The position numbers and the translations under genes were made by a program. A stretch of DNA of 64,000 nt. Origin: Diabrotica undecimpunctata. Taxonomy: Eukaryota > Arthropoda > Insecta > Coleoptera > Chrysomelidae. Of the stretch, positions 1 through 9,860 are shown piece by piece. Under the pieces are notes generated by a model. The model was not told the DNA's origin. It was given only the letters and a program-made list of their open reading frames with translations, and did no database searches. The number at the start of each line of letters is the position of its first letter. The first letter of the stretch is position 1. Location of the stretch: NCBI RefSeq assembly GCF_040954645.1, contig NC_092808.1:86745389-86809388 (forward strand), given 5' to 3'.

Positions 1-1
1 T

Positions 2-577
2 ACCACTGAAGAAAAGCAAGATCTACTCGCGCTCCCCGATGACTACTCGCTGGCCCTTACCATCCCGGCCAGTATCAAAGACGCACCAGGGTTGGCATCC
101 GTCTTTCGAAGGAAGTTTGGTCGAGTTGCATAGCTTCAATGCCAAGTGCCAGCTCCCGGTAAAACCTTGAAACTCCAAGATGCATCACGTTACCTTTTCT
201 ACCTGGTAACAAAAGACACTGCCCGTGACCAACCTACCTACCGAGATGTATGGGAAGCCTTACTTCAATTGAGAGAGCACGTACTGGAGTCCGACGTGCA
301 AAAGTTAGCCATGCCAAAGTTGGAGTGCCGCCAATTAGATTGGAGGGTTATCCGAAATATGGTGGAAGAGATCTTTAAAGACACCGAAGTCCAGGTGTTA
401 GTCTGTTGCAATCCGCATAGTTACTGGTGCGGAGAGAAAACCGTCCCTTGTCATTTTTATACAACTGGAAGTTGTAAAAGAGGGTCCAGTTGCCGATACC
501 AGCATACCGTTCCGGTTCCAGTCCCGACAAGGTTCCAGGAGGAACAATCTTTTAAGAGGGGGGCAATGTTACGATAA
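2..577 (+). pseudogene. Macro domain + CCCH zinc-finger ORF, last ORF of an LTR retroelement (5' end outside window)
   Basis: The frame is open from the window edge except for one TAG at 131-133 (codon 44). Residues 13-42 (DDYSLA... then GLASVFRRKFG) and 63-71 (RYLFYLVTK), followed by a KLAMP stretch and a DW near a VEEIF segment, follow the order of macro domains of the TARG1/OARD1 or Poa1 type, which bind or hydrolyse ADP-ribose. The glycine-rich GCG loop expected after the MP motif reads LECRQ here, so catalysis may be lost. At residues 150-168 there is a C-X7-C-X5-C-X3-H finger (CHFYTTGSCKRGSSCRYQH), typical of RNA-binding CCCH fingers. The ORF overlaps the polypurine tract and enters the LTR by three codons plus the stop, so it is the terminal ORF of the element and not a host gene. 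The TAG may be a decay mutation or a read-through stop. I am fairly sure of the CCCH finger and moderately sure of the macro fold. Confidence 0.62.
554..566 (+). promoter_or_regulatory. Polypurine tract of the LTR element
   Basis: AAGAGGGGGGCAA sits directly before the TGTTACG start of the LTR. A purine run ending at the LTR border is the plus-strand primer for reverse transcription in LTR elements. It is also coding sequence, overlapped by the end of the macro/CCCH ORF. Confidence 0.65.
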
Positions 578-1059
578 ATTCTGACCCAAAACCGTAAATA
601 TATTTATTACTAATATTTTCATTCATTCACGTATTTTTTAGGTAATGCCTACCTGACACACGATGGGTCCCCCTTTGTAATAAAAACATAACAGTTCGAA
701 CCTTCTGGAGACAAGCCGATTTAACCATACCGGTTCTGAGAACAATTCGCCGCTCTGTCTAGAAGGCCTTTCAGCAAAACAGTGGTCTATGTTCGATGTG
801 TTTCGAGAAACAACTGTTTTCATTCTCGAATAACAGGACTTTATATTTATAGAGGAATTTTGGTTAAGGAGGGACAGTTAATAAAGAAGATTCGCGCTCG
901 CGATATTGTTACGCTCGCCTACTAATAAATTATGTATATTTAGTGAGAAATAAACTTATATAAATTATCGTGCCTTTTAATAAATTAAAGTAGGAACAAT
1001 ATAATAAATTAGTAAAGACATTATAAATTAAAGACATAACAATTAATAAATTCACAACA
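567..1059 (+). repeat. 3' LTR, starts TGTT and ends AACA
   Basis: The LTR begins TGTTACGATAA immediately after the polypurine tract and the best 3' border is ACAACA at 1054-1059, giving a 493-bp LTR with TGTT...AACA ends. It carries several AATAAA-type signals (for example near 880). The 5' LTR and the target duplication lie outside the window, so the right border is an estimate. The TG...CA ends and polypurine tract fit Ty3/gypsy-like elements, but the family is not proven because pol is not in view. Confidence 0.6.
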
Positions 1060-3020
1060 GAAAGAAAACCAATGGCGTACATTTTTAGTTGATGGATTTT
1101 GCACAGGTGATTTAGTATATTGAAATGTTTAGAGCTTAGCGTGCATTTTTAGACGACTCAATTTTATTCTTTTGAGGTGTTGGGAGTGTAAGTATAAGCT
1201 TAGGTTCAAGTTTGTGGAATCTTCACCCTTGTTCCGTTGCCGCCATCTTGAAAAAATTGGGTACAAATGGTTTTTGCGCCGTATCTCTTAAACTGGCAAC
1301 ACTACATAAAATTAAATTCAATATTATTTATAGAAAATTAAATTAACTACAACTTTATTTTCGTTAGTTTTTATCAAAAAATGAAAAATAAATAAGTTTA
1401 AATAAAAATAACTAAAAAATTTGGATATTGGATTTTGGATTTTTTTGGATAACTTTTTTTGTGGTAATTTTACAAAAAATGAGTAATATTATAGACGGTT
1501 TTTTAACGAATAATTTTTACTTTAAATTTGTTTAAATTCATTAATTTTTTCTGGATTTTACTGTGCTCCGAAATTGACCGAAATTGAATACTCGCCGTCT
1601 TGGAACAAGGGGTGCAAATTTGTAAGACATTATTTGTAGCAAATTAAATTGTCCACAACTTTATCTGTATTACTTTTTAGAGTAAAATGAAAAATGAAAA
1701 AGTTATTATTTATTAATATTTATTATTATTATTAACATAAATAACTAAAAAATTTTGAAAAAGTCTTTTTTTTTAATACTTTAGAATAAAATAATACCAT
1801 AACAACATTAGAAAATATGCAACATATAAAATATACAAATTTGGTATTAATGCTTAGTGATGCATATTTATAATTATTGTATTTTTAGGTTTCATCTCAA
1901 ATCAACCAAAAGCGAAAATTATATGATCAGTGATACTACCGACTCCAGTTTAGTGATTTATCGCCTTATAATAGTGGAGTTTTTTCTTTGACGACGGCCA
2001 ATTGATAATTGTTAATAATTGTTAATAATATTTACTAAATCAAATTCCGAGATATTTTTTGCGTGCTATTCTTAGGAGTACATAAATATCTTAAATCTAA
2101 ATATCTAAAAATTTCAATATTAAATACGGTAACATAATTTTTTTTTCTACACAGTATTTCTATTGTGATATGCGGCAGATATTTATTGTTGTTTGTTTAA
2201 TAATAACTTTTCTAACTTTTTTAATTGAACTTGACTTTTGTCAAGTATGTAACGAACTTTGCAGAGTTTTCAGTTAATTTAAAGTTATGAGATACATAAG
2301 TTGTAAAACGAACGTATTTCTTTTATTTCATACCGTATATTTAGTTTACCCTTTAAAATATTATTTATCTCTTTCGGGTACAAATTGTTATTTGATTGTA
2401 TTAATTATTCTTTATATATTATCTATATATGTCGTATTTTAAGTGTATCTTCAGCGGGATATAATTATCCTTCCCCAGTGTTTTTTTTTTTCCCGTCTAG
2501 GAACCATCTGTATCTTTCTCGTATTGTTTTTGTCTTATTTTCTTTCCGTTCTTGTCTTTTTTATCTTTGACGTTATCGCTTTTATCTAATTTTCTATCCA
2601 TTATCGTATTTACTAGGTTTTCCCGTTCCTTCAAAAATAGCGTGGTGCCCAAAAGTTTCTTCTCTTACGTATATTTACCTCACTCGCGAATCTCCTGTAG
2701 TCTAGCTCTGTCAAACCCTAACCAAGACACCTCTACCAGACTGAAGCCCATACCGTAGTATTCTTATTCATGTAACCGTGTTGCCAATGATCAGGGCATT
2801 TTCCATCTTCCATTAAGCAAACTTCTCCGCAGTCTGACAGTGGCATTTATTACGCTACACTTTTAAGCAATGTGCATCTTGTATTACTTCGTTTTAATCA
2901 ATTTGTTTCCTGCATTTTTTATACCCCCGCAGTTAGTGAATTTAGTGTACATCATGATTTTTACATGATTTTTTAATAGCTACCCAATGTCAATCACTTT
3001 CATTTAAACCATTAAAAAAC
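1060..3020. other. AT-rich stretch without recognised genes
   Basis: Mostly AT-rich DNA with short open frames that have no recognisable motif. It contains the diverged repeat pair listed at 1205-1775. The stretch 2380-2760 is pyrimidine-rich and gives two short overlapping frames of low complexity that I do not consider genes. Confidence 0.5.
1205..1775. repeat. Two diverged direct copies of a non-coding repeat
   Basis: A segment at about 1310-1425 (AAATTAA...CTACAACTTTATT...AAAATGAAAAATAAA...AATAACTAAAAAATTT) recurs at about 1645-1760 with the same order of blocks. The stretch before each copy also shares a CTTGTTCC/CCATCTTG-type block, inverted between the two. This suggests a degraded interspersed non-coding repeat, perhaps the ends of one element. 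The family is unknown. Confidence 0.4.
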
Positions 3021-3223
3021 CAGGGTTCAGCTGACCGGTCAACGGTCTCGAGAGCAGAGGATGGTTGAAAAAGTCACAATGGTCGAGAGGGCGGAAGAAC
3101 CAAAAGCGTCTGATCCAGAATAGGCGGCTAAAGAATAGGTCCTCCAAACGGGGGTTGTGGCTTTAGGAATTAGCAACCTAACACACAGAGAAACATAAGA
3201 GTAAGAAGAACGAAAATCGCAAG

Positions 3224-3907
3224 ATGAAAAAGCCAAATATGGAAACACATCCCCGGGTGGAAATCCACACCTTTGATAGAGGGAGCCCCATCGGATACGG
3301 GGGGGGGGGCAATGTTGCGAAGAGTTCGGAAGACCCAGTCTTATCAAAGCTCAACGAAAAATCAAAACGAAGACAAAATATAACATATGTCAACATGGAA
3401 TATACAAGGATGGACAAAAAGGCGACGGAAGTGATAAAGGAGTTTAAAGAAAGCAACATCGACATACTAGTAACAACAGAAACCAAAAAGAAAGGAAATG
3501 GAACGGAAACAATAGAAGACCATATCCACTGCTGGAGCAGAGTTAATAAAGAATGTAGAGCAAAGGCAGGAGTGGGAATACTAATCAAAAATAAGTGGAA
3601 GAACAGGGTTGGAACATGGGAACCAATCAACGAGAGAATAATTAAAATGCATATAGACATATACTGTAAAGAGATAGTGATACTCGGAGTATATGCACCA
3701 ACAGACGATTCCCCGACAGTAGAAAAAGAACATTTTACGGAACAACTTCAACATCAAATAGAGTTAATTAAGAAGAACGTGGACATAATTTTAACAGGAG
3801 ACCTTAACGGCAGAACCGGAAGGAAAGAAAATGATAAAGTAGTGGGGAGATTTGGAGAGGATAAACAAAACAATAATGGAAAACGTCGATTGAATAATGC
3901 AAACTAA
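3224..3907 (+). pseudogene. Endonuclease domain of the RTE-type LINE
   Basis: The 227-codon frame shows the endonuclease/exonuclease/phosphatase fold in order: an ITYVNM first strand, the acidic ETKKK site, KAGVGILI, GVYAPTDD and GDLNGRTG (the GDxN catalytic block). The terminal DH pair survives out of frame as GTDHKLL near 4075-4095, so a frameshift lies after 3900. This enzyme nicks target DNA to prime reverse transcription. The start codon is nominal. A run of 11 G at 3299-3309 lies in the leader part of this frame. Confidence 0.75.
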
Positions 3908-4751
3908 ACAACCCAGAAATCATCAACGGATTCTTCAGACATAAACATATTCATAAATATACAGGGACGCAAGATACACAAAAGCTGTAATCGATAATAG
4001 CCTACATAATAATCAAACAAGGTACCACAATAAAGATCAAAGATGTGCGAGTCAGAAGAGGAGCAGAATGTGGAACGGACCATAAACTACTGACAGCAAA
4101 AATGGGCAATAATTGGAAACATAACAAGACCCCTCTACAGAACCGTTGAACACTATAGGAGAAAAACAATACAATATAGAACTACTCCAAGAACAATCAA
4201 TAAGAGAACTATACTAACAACGTCTAGACCCAAAATTAATAGAATTTAGATACGGCAACATCTAAGAAATATACGAGCATATAAAGGCGAGTATAAAACA
4301 AGCAGCATACGAAGCCCTTGCAGAAAAAGAACATATAACAAATAAACAGAACTATTATGAAATAAATAAACCAACAAAAAGAATAACTGAAGAAAAAAAA
4401 GCAACTATACAGAAAATGGCTGACTACCAACAACGAATAAATTTATAAAGAATATAGAGAAAAAGATAGAGAAGTGAAAAAACAAATAACACAACAAAAT
4501 AATGAAGAATGGGAAAGACCCTACTTAAATATAAAAACATACATAGAAGGTACAAGAACTTCGGAGTCATGGAAAGTACTGAGAGGATTAAAACAAAACT
4601 CATAAGAAAAAATTAAATTGGGAAATATACAGGACAAAGAATGGAAGGACTATTATAAGGAACTGTTAACAGAACAAAGACCACAATTCGTTGGAAAAGA
4701 AAACAGGCGAAGACGAAGCAGATCCCCATAACAAACAAAAAATTACACCGA

Positions 4752-5640
4752 ATGAGACAATGGATATTTCAGAAAACCATAAATGGAGAACAACTCCCAA
4801 AGGAATGGACGGAGGCATATATGACATCTATATTTAAGAAAGGAGATAGAAAACGATGCGAAAATTACAAAGGAATATCATCAATAGGAAGATTATATGG
4901 GAAGATACTGCGAGAAAAGATAGAGCAAGCAATAAAAGGCAAAATCGGGGAGGATCAGGCAGGCTTCACGGCAGGAAGATCATGCATAGACTACATATAC
5001 ACACTGGAACAACTGCTGGAAAAGAAAAAAGCAAAAAATAGAGATGTACATTTGGCATTTGTGGACTTGAGAAAGGCGTATGTACTCTGTAGCAAGGTCA
5101 GAACTATGGGAGGCAATGTACAAATTATAAATACAGACGGAACTCATAGAAGCTACAAAAGCTCTGTATAAAGAAAGTAAAGTGTCCATTAAAATGGAAA
5201 CAAAAATCATAGGAGAATTCACCACAACAAAAGGGCTCCTGCAGGGTTGTTCCACATCTCCAACCCTAAGCAAAATATACTTAGAGAAAGCCTTGACTAC
5301 ATGGAAAGGAAAATGCGTAGGCATCGGAGTACCGGTACGGAACGACTAACAATATACGTTAAGCTTTGCAGATGATCAAGTAGTGATTGCACACACACAC
5401 ACGACCTCAGCTACATGATGAAGAAACTACAAAAAGAATATACCAAGGCTAGCCTAGATATTAACCTCGCGAAAAGAGAGTACCTATCTACAAGTGAAGA
5501 AGACATAGAAGATCTACAGATTGATGATAACGTAACAATCAAAGGAAAGGATAAATTCAAATACTTACGAATTCATAATCACGAAAAAGGCAACAACAGC
5601 AGAAGAAATTATACAAAGATTAGGACAAACAAGGACAGCG
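4752..5640 (+). pseudogene. Reverse transcriptase of the RTE-type LINE, frameshifted
   Basis: The fingers and palm are readable in pieces: KGDRKRCENYKGIS near 4845, DQAGFTAGRSC near 4955, VDLRKAY near 5070, QGCSTSPTLSKIYL at about 5240, and FADDQ at 5365-5379. The aspartates of FADD are intact. A CA microsatellite (about 5388-5402) follows the active site. The frames shift at least three times, so no functional protein is made. Confidence 0.72.
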
Positions 5641-5682
5641 ACCCGACAACTTAACTCAGTATGGTGGGATAGACACCTAAAT

Positions 5683-6090
5683 ATGAAGACAAAAACACAG
5701 ATTTATAAAACATTAGTGCGAAGTATTATGACATATGGGGCTGAAAATTGGATCATAAACAAGAAAAACAACATTAAGATAGTAGCAACAGAGATAAAAT
5801 GCCTGCAAAGATGCTGCAGAGTAACAAGAATGGATAGGAGAAGTAATGACGAAATAAAGCAAAGAACATCAATAGAAACAGACATACTAACATACATAGA
5901 ACAAAAAAGACTAAAGTGGTATGAACATGTAAGAAGAACTAGTGACAGCAGATGGATAAAGAGAATAACCGAATGGAGACCCATAGGAAGAAGGAAAAGA
6001 GGACGACCTTGAAAATCCTGAAGAAACGAAGTAGACGACGCCATGAGTAAGAGAGGCCTAAACGATGAAGAATGGGACAACAGAGAGAGA
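5683..6090 (+). pseudogene. C-terminal tail of the RTE-type LINE
   Basis: This 3' part starts with KTQIYKTLVRSIMTYGAE and contains KRLKWYEHV and GRRKRGRP, the standard end of insect RTE proteins. A stop interrupts it after GRP at 6010-6012, and the same frame style continues to about 6090 (EEWDNRERW). Confidence 0.7.
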
Positions 6091-6179
6091 TGGAAACAAA
6101 AGAGGTTAGTCTTTGTATGTGGGTATATTTTATTTTATAAAAACCCTTAAAAGGGCAACATTACAAGCACGAACGTTTT

Positions 6180-6202
6180 TGGAACAACTGTTCCATCATC
6201 AG
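6180..6202 (-). ncRNA. Hammerhead-like core, left arm (degraded)
   Basis: On the minus strand: CTGATGA (from TCATCAG at 6196-6202), a perfect GGAACA/TGTTCC hairpin, then AAAA instead of GAAA. Losing the G of the GAAA box would disable a hammerhead core. The right arm keeps it. Confidence 0.4.
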
Positions 6203-6918
6203 GTTAAAATGCCTAAAATAGGTATAAACCATTTAGTTACAACAAACGTGGTTTAAAATTTTGACTAAGGTTAAAAACAATAAAATGGTTATACTTACAG
6301 GTTAACATGCCTGAGCCACCAAAATATTTGGGTAAAAACCCTTTAAATTGAAAAATGTTACCGAAGAATGTACATGATGTTTATAATATTATATGATGTT
6401 TAATATTTTAATTAGATTTTACTTCAGGTAACATACACCCATGCTTAAGTGAGTTCCAGTGTCCGGAGAGTAAACCTCTTCAAACGGACTACGGTTGGCA
6501 ACTGATTGATGAAATACTCATGAGCGGTGTCAGAAACAAAATGTCAATGAACCATGAAACAGTGTTAGTTAAACATTATATTACTACAGCCAAAAGATTA
6601 AAAAACTTTGATGATGTTAAAATGATAACAGTAATCCAGGTGTTGGAATTTAAAAATTTTTCTCTATAATTATTTAATATTGGATGTAAAAGATGTAAAT
6701 TACTGGTGTTGTGGAAGGTCATGTTTAAGAAGATGACGTATGTATTAGGCAGCTTATTTTACTCTTTATCGTATGGAGTGTTGTCTAAAAGGTGTAATTT
6801 GTGAAGAATTAGCTGAAATATATGGAAATGTCCTTTTATGTTGCTAACATCTAGGACAAGGAAGAATAATTAGTGTATATTTGTAGCTAAAGTAAGACTT
6901 TTTTTTAAGTAGATGAAA

Positions 6919-6985
6919 ATTAATTAATTAATTAATTAATTAATTAATTAATTAATTAATTAATTAATTAATTAATTAATTAAAA
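6919..6985. repeat. (TAAT)n microsatellite at the palindrome centre
   Basis: About 16 units of TAAT form the turn between the two palindrome arms. The tract is itself self-complementary. Confidence 0.9.
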
Positions 6986-7710
6986 TTAATTAATTTTTTC
7001 ATCTACTTAAAAAAGTCTTACATTAGCTACAAATATACACTAATTATTCTTCCTTGTCCTAGATGTTAGCAACATAAAAGGACATTTCCATATATTTCAG
7101 CTAATTCTTCACAAATTACACCTTTTAGACAACACTCCATACGATAAAGAGTAAAATAAGCTGCCTAATACATACGTCATCTTCTTAAACATGACCTTCC
7201 ACAACACCAGTAATTTACATCTTTTACATCCAATATTAAATAATTATAGAGAAAAATTTTTAAATTCCAACACCTGGATTACTGTTATCATTTTAACATC
7301 ATCAAAGTTTTTTAATCTTTTGGCTGTAGTAATATAATGTTTAACTAACACTGTTTCATGGTTCATTGACATTTTGTTTCTGACACCGCTCATGAGTATT
7401 TCATCAATCAGTTGCCAACCGTAGTCCGTTTGAAGAGGTTTACTCTCCGGACACTGGAACTCACTTAAGCATGGGTGTATGTTACCTGAAGTAAAATCTA
7501 ATTAAAATATTAAACATCATATAATATTATAAACATCATGTACATTCTTCGGTAACATTTTTCAATTTAAAGGGTTTTTACCCAAATATTTTGGTGGCTC
7601 AGGCATGTTAACCTGTAAGTATAACCATTTTATTGTTTTTAACCTTAGTCAAAATTTTAAACCACGTTTGTTGTAACTAAATGGTTTATACTTATTTTAG
7701 GCATTTTAAC

Positions 7711-7740
7711 CTGATGATGGAACAGTTGTTCCGAAAACCT
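7711..7740 (+). ncRNA. Hammerhead-like ribozyme core, right arm
   Basis: CTGATGA at 7711-7717, stem II GGAACA/TGTTCC at 7719-7732 with a 2-nt loop, and GAAA at 7733-7736. Spacing and order match the conserved hammerhead core. PLEs are known to carry hammerhead motifs in their terminal repeats. I could not see a convincing stem III and cleavage site, so self-cleavage is not shown. Confidence 0.5.
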
Positions 7741-7916
7741 TCGTGCTTGTAATGTTGCCCTTTTAAGGGTTTTTATAAAATAAAATATACCCACATACAA
7801 AGACTAACCTCTTTTGTTATACGTGGTATACAGCCAGCTACAGGAATTATTTTCCTTGTGGATTTTAGAGATGGAAACGGTTGAGCGAGGGAAGGCAGTG
7901 AATACTGTGGAATCAC

Positions 7917-7920
<4 letters not shown>

Positions 7921-7993
<73 letters not shown>
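7921..7993. repeat. (TA)n microsatellite
   Basis: An uninterrupted TA run about 100 bp beyond the palindrome. An IYIYIY frame through it is an artefact of the repeat. Confidence 0.95.
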
Positions 7994-7995
<2 letters not shown>

Positions 7996-8426
7996 TCTTC
8001 TACTCACCTTCAATCATCGCTGTCTTATTTTTCGATCAAATCTCCTTTACCTGTGGTTTCAAGGTGTTAAATGTGTGTTAAAGGTGTTAAATGTGTCGTG
8101 TGTTCTGGTTCTCACTATTTATTATAAATGTTCGTATTTTTTGTAACTAAACAGCGTCAAGAACTTTTCTCGTTGGTTAATCTACATAATTCTTGTGTAC
8201 GTGGCCTGATTCCACCTCATTCGAAGCGACGAATTGTACGGTTTGCGAATCACGGTCTCGCGTTTTGCTTCGTTTGTTAACCAACCGTCAAATTTATCTT
8301 CTTCCTTTAGATAATCACTTCTTCAAATAGCAACATTTCTAATTTGCTACACAACCACATTTAATGTCCTCGTCTATTTCTTTTTACATAGTTGATACAG
8401 ATCAAATATGTTTTCGCATCTTTCTT

Positions 8427-8486
8427 AGAATTCGTATCCTGCTAGATACAGGCTCCACAGCCAATTTTATTTCAGTACTCTACCAA
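8427..8486 (+). pseudogene. Aspartic protease fragment of BEL/Pao
   Basis: RIRILLDTGSTANFIS contains the catalytic D-T-G at 8445-8453 followed by the N-F-I typical of BEL proteases. The surrounding frame is short and broken. Confidence 0.6.
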
Positions 8487-8788
8487 ATCACGCATTTTAG
8501 TAATCAGATCTTATAGATATACTCACAGGTGTAGAATTGGTTCTTCGTTTCGTAAATTCTGGTGAAAATTCTTGGCGAACCACATCATCCTGTGGCCTTA
8601 GAAATGATTTTCAATAATGTTCTATAAGGGTGAGTCTCTACGACTTATTCTATATGTTATTCACATCTTTCGTTACTTCTATGTATACAAACATAGATCT
8701 TTTCTACAAAGGTTTCGGGAAGTCGAAAACAGTAGGCACCTGTTAGTTTTGTCCCAACACGACGAAGATCGCGAAGGATATTTCTGAG

Positions 8789-9345
8789 TTGTTGATTTTT
8801 CGAAATTTAACAGGCCGATTTATTTATCTTCTATCGGTTATCTTCGCTACTTATTTGTTATTCTTATGCATATCTTCGTTTTGTATGCTAGAGAATCGCT
8901 TCAGGAAACTTCCGAATCTCAAAGAGACATATGTTGCATTCATGGAAGATTTTGATACTTCTCAACATATGATGCCGATTTCTGAATCCGATTTTAAATC
9001 GATTATTTCTTATAACTCTCACACAGTTTTCAAAAAACAAATTTTTATTTCGCTTTTTTTATCCAAAATTCGTACTAGCTTCGACGCCAATCTATATGAC
9101 GTTCGAGGTGTGTCGCTAATCGACGCTATTGATACTGGTCCTGAAAGGGCATCTCGTTCTTTACTTAATTTGTGATATCTTCGTTGTTGTTTTATTTACG
9201 ATATAAAGCAAACGTATCGACAAATTAAAGTAAATAAGGAATTTTGGAACTATAGAAGGGGTTCTCTAGAGATCGGACTTTTTAAACCTCTCTAAGAGTT
9301 TTTACTACGTATCGTTACTTACGGTACTTCTTCGTTTTATTTCGC
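8789..9345 (+). pseudogene. BEL/Pao reverse transcriptase fragment
   Basis: The frame runs from 8789 and continues past a TGA at 9173-9175 in the same frame into DIKQTYRQIKV. RFRKLPNLKETYVAF...HMMPIS is the BEL-specific stretch before the RT palm. FDAN...GVSLIDAIDTGP matches the first palm aspartate region. VTYGTSS follows after a frameshift. The second active-site aspartates are not visible. Confidence 0.7.
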
Positions 9346-9365
9346 TTAAAAACTCTACAAGAATA

Positions 9366-9690
9366 ATGCTTAGCTTTTAAAGCTCAGTGGTTTTCCGCTA
9401 GGTAATGGGCCAGCAACCATCTCGACGGACTTGCATCAGAATCACGCTACAAGTGATTCTCTTTGATCTACTCACCTTCTGCAGTGAGATCTCGCTTAGC
9501 TTTTAAAGCTCGATGGTTTTCCGCTAGGCAATGGGCCAGCAACCATCTCGACGGACTTACGTTAGAATCACGCTACAAGTGAGTCTCTTTGATACTACTC
9601 ACCTTCTGCAGTGAGCACTCGCTTAGCTTTTAAATCTCGATGGTTTTTCGCTAGACAAATCGACAACGCCAGCAACCATCTTTAATTATT
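9366..9690. repeat. Tandem repeat, about 126-bp unit, 2.5 copies
   Basis: Units start at GCTTAGCTTTTAAA at 9368, 9494 and 9621. Each contains CGCTAGGYAATGGGCCAGCAACCATC and a CTTCTGCAGTGAG end. The third copy is truncated and more diverged. It lies inside the BEL relic between RT and the LGLKWNP block, so it expanded within or inserted into the element. Confidence 0.85.
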
Positions 9691-9860
9691 TTCAGGCTTT
9701 GGCTTAGACATTTTGACATGTTGTTCGTTGACAAAGAGAAACCTTTTAATTTCACGGTACTGGGCCTAAAATGGAATCCTACAACTAACTTCCTTTCTAA
9801 TTCTTCTCGTCCCTTTGACAAAGTCTGTACAAAGCGGGGTATTCGTTCGTAAATCAGTCG
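9691..9860 (+). pseudogene. BEL/Pao post-RT fragment
   Basis: The frame gives FVDKEKPFNFTVLGLKWNP and, 25 residues on, a KRGI block. In BEL elements LGL-W and the following KRxILS segment lie just after the RT palm. This is a relic with no intact frame. Confidence 0.6.

Larger units (their letters stand above)
3025..6105 (+). mobile_element. Decayed RTE-type LINE, near full length
   Basis: An apurinic-type endonuclease (from 3224), a reverse transcriptase (about 4750-5640) and a short C-terminal tail (to about 6090) occur in LINE order on the plus strand, broken by stops and frameshifts. The C-terminal tail, with its KWYEHV and GRRKRGRP motifs, is the style of insect RTE-clade elements. GC-rich leader sequence starts near 3025. 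No target duplication or clear tail was found, and the 3' end is cut at the palindrome that begins at 6095. An internal part of the same family recurs at 53088-53897. Confidence 0.75.
6095..7818. repeat. 1.7-kb near-perfect palindrome with hammerhead-like motifs (PLE-type end)
   Basis: Left arm 6095-6917 and right arm 6998-7818 are inverted copies of about 820 bp with only a handful of differences that I could see. They meet at a TAAT-repeat centre. Each arm ends with a block reading, outward, CCTGATGATGG-hairpin-AAAACG...CTTTTAAGGGTTTTTATAAAA. The same style of block (hairpin then GAAAACGTTCG) ends the Penelope-like element at 25180, so I infer this is an inverted pair of PLE terminal repeats. 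An open stretch of about 73 codons at 6450-6668 (GWQLIDEILMSGV) follows a TTTACTTCAG acceptor-like site and is not recognised. Confidence 0.75.
8400..9860 (+). mobile_element. BEL/Pao LTR retrotransposon relic
   Basis: Protease and reverse-transcriptase motifs of the BEL/Pao superfamily occur in order on the plus strand, in broken frames: LLDTGSTANFIS at 8439-8474, NRFRKLPNLKETYVAF near 8900, FDANLYDVRGVSL-D...GP near 9085-9145, YDIKQTYRQIKV near 9200, VTYGTSS near 9315 and VLGLKWNP near 9755. A tandem repeat (9366-9690) sits between the last two. Neither LTR could be delimited. Confidence 0.75.

Noticed and set aside
3299..3330. G-run followed by CAATGTTGCG as a second copy of the polypurine tract/LTR start seen at 554-577
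   Set aside because: The similarity is short, the sequence after it does not match the LTR, and it lies in the leader of an RTE element.
3039..3660. Minus-strand frames over the RTE endonuclease
   Set aside because: Shadows of the plus-strand LINE gene, with no motifs of their own.
7814..8146. 110-codon frame with an IYIYIY core, and similar ones at 44784-45047, 47819-48049 and 49132-49317
   Set aside because: They are translations of (TA)n microsatellites.
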